Shown here in pieces: positions 7,848-11,486 of a DNA stretch of 11,486 nt (the stretch's first letter is position 1; every line of letters starts with the position of its first letter). Location: assembly GCA_937922175.1 (NCBI GenBank), contig CAKZUU010000205.1, positions 1 through 11,486 on the forward strand, written 5' to 3'. The position numbers and the translations under genes were made by a program. This stretch comes from an uncultured Gemmataceae bacterium (GTDB lineage Bacteria > Planctomycetota > Planctomycetia > Gemmatales > Gemmataceae). The notes under the pieces were generated by a model. That model saw only the letters and a program-made list of their open reading frames with translations, made no database searches and was not told where the DNA came from.

Positions 7848-9695
7848 TCAGATGAGCGCTTGCTCACCGGCCCTTGGTGGCCAGCGTTTGATCAACGTTT
7901 CCCCTTGTTGAGCTCGTGCCACCAATTGGGTGAATGAATTCATGGTGACATACAAGCCGAGGAATCGCTCCAACACAGCGGCGAAAAGATACATACTGGT
8001 GCCGACATACTTGTTTTCATCCAGGGTCAGGATCAGTTCCAACCCACGGGCGATCCCGCGACCATTGCCGCTGGATACCAGACGGGTGACTCGGCGACTG
8101 CTCAGTTCCAGGATTCCTTCGATGATTTGACGGTTGACGGTCGCTATTTGAGAATCAAATTGCGGATCCGAGTAATCATAGAGCCGAAGCATTTCCTGAA
8201 ACGCTGCCCGTCCCTCGGAGTCGTGGCAGAGGGACAGATAATTCAAATTCAAATGGGAGATCAAGCGCCAGATAGCTCCCCGACGTAGGGGAGGTCGGAG
8301 GGGGGCGGTCGGAGGGCGGAGGCAACGAGGGCGTTGGATGGGAGCGGCAAAGGTCGGTTCAAAGCGAACCTCGTCACCGACCCGTGCGATTTTCAAAGGC
8401 AAGTCGCGATTGCTGCACAGGGTCCGAACGACCAGAACCTCGTCGGCAGGCCGAGTTGGCCGGAACTCGGAATCGACCACGGCCAAATAAACGTCGGTTC
8501 CCCGATCCGCTTCCCGCAATGAGGCCCGACGAATCGGGTAGTAAAACATTGCCCGTTGATGTCGGGTATGCCCGTGGTGAAAAGTGTAAAACGGCTGATA
8601 CTCATGGTCGCCATCAGGCGTTGCCGCCGTCACCGAGCGGATCGAATAGACCTCGTACCCCATGGGTTGCGACACATCCGGAACGATCTTGTACTCCGGT
8701 TTCAGATGGGTCAGGGAGATCGGTTCAGCGGTCTGCTCGAATAGGTTCACCACGGGGGTACATCCGAGGCGAAGCATCGACGCATCGAGCACCTGCTCCA
8801 GGCGAGTCAGGCTTCGATTGAGGAACAATGTGATATCGATCCGCCGACCCACACCGACGGCACGCATCTGATCCCAACCGCCGACATCCACGAATAGGAA
8901 CTTGCCGGGGAAGGCGAAATACTCGGTCAACAGTCGATAGCCTCGATGCGACGTTGGGGGGTAAGGCAACAACCCTTCATCCTTTTCAAAACCAACGGGG
9001 AAGAGACACTCCTCCGGGTGCTTTGTCAATGTCGGAGCGGAGGGGACATCGGGAGAACGTGCGGTCACCTGGACGCAATGGTTGAAGATCAGTTCATACA
9101 AGGTGGAGACGAGAGCGGTATCACCGTAGAGGTAAAAGCGGAGACGCTGGAGGGCGAGTTTGACCCAGGGGACGTCGGGAGGAGTTTCCAAACGGAGCCT
9201 CAGAGCGGCCACAGCACGGCTGGGTGCGGCGATGCCCGCGGGCCAGGGGGGAGGTAGAAGCTGGGCCTCCGTCAAAGTGATGGGCCAAAGGGTCACCGGG
9301 TAGCAGGTTCGGAATTTACACGGGACATCGCCGACGCGGGAGGTCTGCAACATGCTGCCCGGTGGAATCACATGGCCCTGGAGCGGCTTGGCACGCGCTG
9401 GGTCAAGATCGAACTGAACCACCGCCAACGACGGGATCGGAGCGAGGTAATGGGGATACAAGACATGCAACAACGCATCGGTCAGTTCCGGAAACTCGTC
9501 ATCGAGCTTGGCGCGAATGCGTCCGGTGAGCAAGGCGAAGGCTTCGATCAGCCGTTCCACATGGGGATCAGCACTGCGGCCCGGTTCGAGCAACAGGCGA
9601 CCCGCCGCCGCGGGATAACGAACGGCAAAATCTTTGGCGAGCTCCCGAATGAAGAGCAGTTCGCCTTCGTAGTAGGGGAACAGTGGATCGTTCAT
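7848..9695 (-). CDS. tssF: T6SS baseplate protein TssF
   Basis: 615 residues, typical for TssF (VasA/ImpG). It is the main scaffold of the baseplate wedge, with TssG, TssE and TssK. Seen: N-terminal FPYYEGELLFIRELAKDFA (6-24); the most diagnostic segment, DPHVERLIEAFALLTGRIRA (43-62) followed by KLDDEFPELTDALLHVLYPHYL; and a late IWRLISHLNLNYLSL segment matching the family's WRLISHLSLN motif. Before that lies an Arg/Pro-rich stretch (RPPTAPLRPPLRR), coded by a C-rich tract. No membrane segment is seen. The start ATG overlaps the tssE stop as ATGA, with GAGG four bases upstream. The gene ends 68 bases before tssG. Confidence 0.97.
   Translation of the reverse strand: MNDPLFPYYEGELLFIRELAKDFAVRYPAAAGRLLLEPGRSADPHVERLIEAFALLTGRIRAKLDDEFPELTDALLHVLYPHYLAPIPSLAVVQFDLDPARAKPLQGHVIPPGSMLQTSRVGDVPCKFRTCYPVTLWPITLTEAQLLPPPWPAGIAAPSRAVAALRLRLETPPDVPWVKLALQRLRFYLYGDTALVSTLYELIFNHCVQVTARSPDVPSAPTLTKHPEECLFPVGFEKDEGLLPYPPTSHRGYRLLTEYFAFPGKFLFVDVGGWDQMRAVGVGRRIDITLFLNRSLTRLEQVLDASMLRLGCTPVVNLFEQTAEPISLTHLKPEYKIVPDVSQPMGYEVYSIRSVTAATPDGDHEYQPFYTFHHGHTRHQRAMFYYPIRRASLREADRGTDVYLAVVDSEFRPTRPADEVLVVRTLCSNRDLPLKIARVGDEVRFEPTFAAPIQRPRCLRPPTAPLRPPLRRGAIWRLISHLNLNYLSLCHDSEGRAAFQEMLRLYDYSDPQFDSQIATVNRQIIEGILELSSRRVTRLVSSGNGRGIARGLELILTLDENKYVGTSMYLFAAVLERFLGLYVTMNSFTQLVARAQQGETLIKRWPPRAGEQALI
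8288..8322 (+). repeat. G-rich tract inside tssF, possible G-quadruplex
   Basis: The plus (non-coding) strand carries nine runs of two or more guanines in 35 bases, including GGGG and GGGGGG, with GGTCGGAGGG present twice. It encodes the Arg/Pro-rich stretch of TssF. One loop is eight bases, slightly long for a strict three-quartet motif. The simplest reading is codon choice for Pro and Arg. Confidence 0.3.
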
Positions 9696-10162
9696 TTCAC
9701 CTCATATTGACCGGAAGCCAATTCCAACAAGGTATCAAAGGCGACATCCGGCGACGGATCGACGGCCAAACGAGCGTCGATCTTGAAGCGGATCGAACGT
9801 TCGGCGATGTTTTCCCCGGGCAGATACGTCACGCGGACATCTTTCAGCCGTGGCTCAAACTGTTCAATGATTTCCCGGATTTGATCGGCGATGGCCTCAC
9901 GCTGCTTGCTCGTGGTCGCTGCCAGTGAAACGAGATCGGGCAAACCATAGGAGATGATGGAGCGTTTCAACTCACGATAGCCGTCAGGAATGTCGCTGAA
10001 ACTCTGTCGAGTGTTCAGCAAGTCTTCCAAGTCGCGCCGGACAGCGGCGAGCATCTGTCGTTCGGAGTATCCCAGCAGGATGCTCGTGCCCGCCGACTCC
10101 GGGTCGATCAGCCGATCCAGAATCGACGGTTGCAATCCGAGGGCGACTTCCTTGGGAGGCAT
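9692..10162 (-). CDS. tssE: T6SS baseplate wedge protein TssE (gp25-like)
   Basis: 156 residues from the ATG at 10162. TssE is homologous to phage T4 gp25 and connects the baseplate to the first sheath ring. Seen: QPSILDRLID (11-20), ERQMLAAVRRDLEDLLNTR (34-52), YGLPDL (72-77), FEPRLKDVRV (102-111) and the C-terminal FKIDARLAV with FDTLLE. The open frame extends to 10258, but the added 32 residues are Arg/Trp-rich and unlike the family, whereas the ATG at 10162 has GGAGGT eight bases upstream and gives the usual TssE length. Its stop overlaps the tssF start by four bases, so translation of the two is probably coupled. Confidence 0.97.
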   Translation of the reverse strand: MPPKEVALGLQPSILDRLIDPESAGTSILLGYSERQMLAAVRRDLEDLLNTRQSFSDIPDGYRELKRSIISYGLPDLVSLAATTSKQREAIADQIREIIEQFEPRLKDVRVTYLPGENIAERSIRFKIDARLAVDPSPDVAFDTLLELASGQYEVK

Positions 10163-10170
10163 GTCCGTAG

Positions 10171-10176
10171 ACCTCC
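10171..10176 (-). promoter_or_regulatory. Ribosome binding site that fixes the tssE start
   Basis: GGAGGT on the minus strand, eight bases before the ATG at 10162, is the strongest Shine-Dalgarno match in the window. It decides for the 156-residue TssE over the 188-residue open frame. Confidence 0.75.
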
Positions 10177-10211
10177 ACCTTCGGCACGAGCGAGATTTGC
10201 CCAGTTCCGCG

Positions 10212-10997
10212 TCAGGCAATCGCGACGTCGCGCCAATCCAACAGGGCCGTCGCCTCATCTCCGACCAGGAATGTTTTCGCTCCTACGCCGCGCACCAAGC
10301 CCTCCGCGGGGGTCAACCAATCGGTCGCTCGCCCCAACTTGACGGCATCGTCGGCATGCTCATGGGAATTGGGATACATCGTGGGAAGGAGCACGTCACC
10401 ACTCGTTCCATTTTTGAGGGTCAAACGAGCCGGCGCCCAGATCAAGTCGCGAGGGGTCGTCGGAGAATTCATCGCAATCGCAGCCGTTTGCTCCAAAGGA
10501 AGCCAAAAATATCGGCCGTTGGCGAACACCTCCAAGACCGTGCCGAACAAATCGTCGGCGTCGCGGAGGATGTCGAACGGTCGCCCATTGCACTGCCCGC
10601 AGAGCATGGGGGCCGCCTCATTCGCTTCCTTCAACATTTCCGCCGCTTCGGCAGGGCGACCGGAGCGCAACTCCTGAACCGCTTGCAACCGTCGAGCGAC
10701 ATGGTCCGGAGGAGGAGAGAAGAATTGCGGGGGCTGACCGCTCTGAAGAAAATTTCGTCGCGCTGCCTCGGAATCGAGGGCCAAACGATAGAGGCCGACC
10801 GCCATCTGCAGTTGCGGGAGATCGTAGGAGAGCATTTCGATTTGCTTTTTCGCACGATCCAAGTCGCCGGCAAAGGCGGCCAATTCAAAGAGGAACAGCC
10901 GCCGGCCATCGTCACCCGGAGCCGCTTTGACATCGGCCAATTGAGCGTCGATGGCGGCTTGCAACCGACCTGCCTTGAACAATTCGCCGGCATTCAT
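10212..10997 (-). CDS. tagJ: T6SS accessory protein TagJ (ImpE/SciE family)
   Basis: 261 residues. TagJ proteins are cytoplasmic accessories of some T6SSs; in studied systems they bind the sheath protein TssB and assist ClpV in sheath recycling. Seen: an alpha-helical, TPR-like N-terminal half (MNAGELFKAGRLQAAIDAQL..., then SGRPAEAAEMLKEANEAAP, 112-130) and the diagnostic C-terminal half with DADDLFGTVLEVFANGRYFWLP (146-167), RDLIWAPARL (183-192), GDVLLPTMYPNS (200-211) and KLGRATDWL (220-228). GAGGAA lies six bases before the ATG. It stands between hcp and tssE, a common place for this gene. The leader is very short after a terminator-like hairpin, so its expression probably depends on read-through from hcp. 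tssE follows after 49 bases. Confidence 0.96.
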   Translation of the reverse strand: MNAGELFKAGRLQAAIDAQLADVKAAPGDDGRRLFLFELAAFAGDLDRAKKQIEMLSYDLPQLQMAVGLYRLALDSEAARRNFLQSGQPPQFFSPPPDHVARRLQAVQELRSGRPAEAAEMLKEANEAAPMLCGQCNGRPFDILRDADDLFGTVLEVFANGRYFWLPLEQTAAIAMNSPTTPRDLIWAPARLTLKNGTSGDVLLPTMYPNSHEHADDAVKLGRATDWLTPAEGLVRGVGAKTFLVGDEATALLDWRDVAIA

Positions 10998-11025
10998 GGC
11001 CGATTCCTCGTTTGGGGGGCTCAGC

Positions 11026-11083
11026 GATAAACTAAAAGGGACATCGGCGCGGCCCTTGCAACGGCGAGCTTAGCCGATGCCCC
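11026..11083 (-). terminator. Terminator-like hairpin (attenuator) between hcp and tagJ
   Basis: On the minus strand GGGGCATCGGC (11083-11073) pairs with GCCGATGTCCC (11048-11038) over 11 positions with one G-U pair, around a 24-base loop that can pair further. It is followed at once by TTTTAGTTTATC (11037-11026). This is the form of an intrinsic terminator for minus-strand transcription. It ends only 16 bases before the tagJ ribosome site, leaving no room for a new promoter, so partial termination or an RNA-processing site is more likely than a full stop. Confidence 0.65.
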
Positions 11084-11106
11084 CACCTACCCTTCGATTT
11101 CAAAAC

Positions 11107-11136
11107 CGCCGTCGATCACTGGGGCGTTCGACGGCG
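11107..11136 (-). terminator. 9-base-pair hairpin directly after the hcp stop codon
   Basis: CGCCGTCGA and TCGACGGCG form a perfect 9-base-pair stem with a 12-base loop, starting at the base right after the hcp stop. On the minus strand it is followed by GTTTTG, a short T-run. Alone it is a weak terminator; it may also protect the hcp mRNA 3' end from exonucleases. A second hairpin with a better T-run follows about 25 bases further on. Confidence 0.55.
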
Positions 11137-11486
11137 TTAGACGGGTTTGTTCTTTTGCAGGTCCCAGCCGCTTTTCACCGCAGGCTCCAGCGAGCCATCC
11201 GATTTTTGCGGCTTGTATTCATACTCGATTTTGGCGAAGTTGAGGTTGAACGTTTCCGTCGGGATCGAACTCCCCGATGTGCCGCCGGTCGAGTAGCCGG
11301 ACACGAGGACATCGGTCAGGGTGATTTTCAAGAATTCCTGTTGCGAACCGCCCGCCTTGCGGGCCGTGAGAACGGCTTGGGGGATGTGATCGCCCCTGGC
11401 ACAGGCGAGAAAAAGTTTGGGCGATGCTTTGCAGGTTTCAATTTGGAAATTCAAATCCGAGAAGCTCACCTTGCCCGAGCCGCCCC
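11137..11486 (-). CDS. hcp: T6SS tube protein Hcp (TssD), 5' end outside the window
   Basis: The last 115 residues are visible, and the frame is open to the window edge. Hcp forms stacked hexameric rings, the inner tube of the T6SS that is propelled with VgrG into the target; it also carries small effectors and is often itself secreted. Seen: GGSGKVSFSDLNF at the edge, SPKLFLACARGDHIPQAVL, FLKITLTDVLVSGY, ETFNLNFAKIEYEYKPQK and a C-terminal GWDLQKN, all typical Hcp beta strands. The GTG at 11469 is internal: the reading frame and the Hcp fold continue upstream, and family members have another 40-60 residues there. It is followed by two hairpins, then tagJ. Confidence 0.97.
   Translation of the reverse strand, partial: GGSGKVSFSDLNFQIETCKASPKLFLACARGDHIPQAVLTARKAGGSQQEFLKITLTDVLVSGYSTGGTSGSSIPTETFNLNFAKIEYEYKPQKSDGSLEPAVKSGWDLQKNKPV

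Noticed and set aside
10163..10258. N-terminal extension of TssE to 188 residues
   Set aside because: The extra residues are Arg/Trp-rich and unlike TssE, they lie in the tagJ end and gap, and a GGAGGT site serves the ATG at 10162.
9990..11030. 346-codon plus-strand open frame antisense to tagJ and tssE
   Set aside because: The opposite strand carries two clear T6SS genes with family motifs and ribosome sites; the plus-strand translation is Arg/Ser-rich without any recognisable domain.
11467..11469. GTG as the start of hcp
   Set aside because: The open frame and the Hcp sequence (GGSGK before it) continue upstream to the window edge; a protein starting here would lack the first strands of the Hcp fold.
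1..11486. CRISPR arrays, tRNA or rRNA genes, insertion sequences
   Set aside because: No regularly spaced repeats, no tRNA-like cloverleaf, no rRNA signature and no transposase motif or terminal inverted repeats were seen on either strand.

Overview
The window looks like planctomycete DNA, most likely of the Gemmatales/Gemmataceae type. This is inferred from three things. First, the serine/threonine kinase has an N-terminal extension of a style common in that phylum. Second, there is a pair of secreted, probably barrel-forming proteins of a kind I associate with planctomycetes. Third, the Hcp, TssF and TssG sequences look like the planctomycete branch of the type VI secretion system (T6SS). 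The sequence is moderately GC-rich, and every gene I can support lies on the minus strand, so transcription runs from high to low coordinates.

Right part (about 3977-11486): a T6SS sheath/baseplate/recycling block in the order hcp (tssD, 5' end outside the window) - tagJ (impE/sciE type) - tssE - tssF - tssG - tssH (clpV). Hcp forms the inner tube. TssE, TssF and TssG are baseplate wedge proteins. ClpV is the AAA+ unfoldase that recycles the contracted TssBC sheath, and TagJ is its accessory factor. Genes tssE and tssF overlap by 4 bases (ATGA), and tssG and tssH are 14 bases apart. Two hairpins lie in the 139-base gap after hcp; the second ends in a T-rich run and resembles an intrinsic terminator or attenuator. 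That would fit a tube protein made in excess over the baseplate proteins. The sheath genes tssB/tssC, the membrane complex (TssJ/L/M), TssK, TssA, VgrG, PAAR and any effectors are not in this window.

Middle part (3610-3976): 367 bases without an assigned gene. It holds a 14-base dyad, a 7-base-pair hairpin and a minus-strand open frame with protein-like composition but no good start.

Left part (1-3609): two tandem paralogous genes of 394 codons each, 29 bases apart. Each encodes a protein with a signal peptide, a Pro/Thr-rich linker and a beta-rich domain ending in Phe, as outer-membrane barrels do. A gap with a direct repeat and a plausible sigma-70-type promoter follows. Then comes the 5' portion of a serine/threonine protein kinase gene that runs off the left edge. 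Whether the barrel pair and the kinase work with the T6SS is open; position and strand are the only link seen here.
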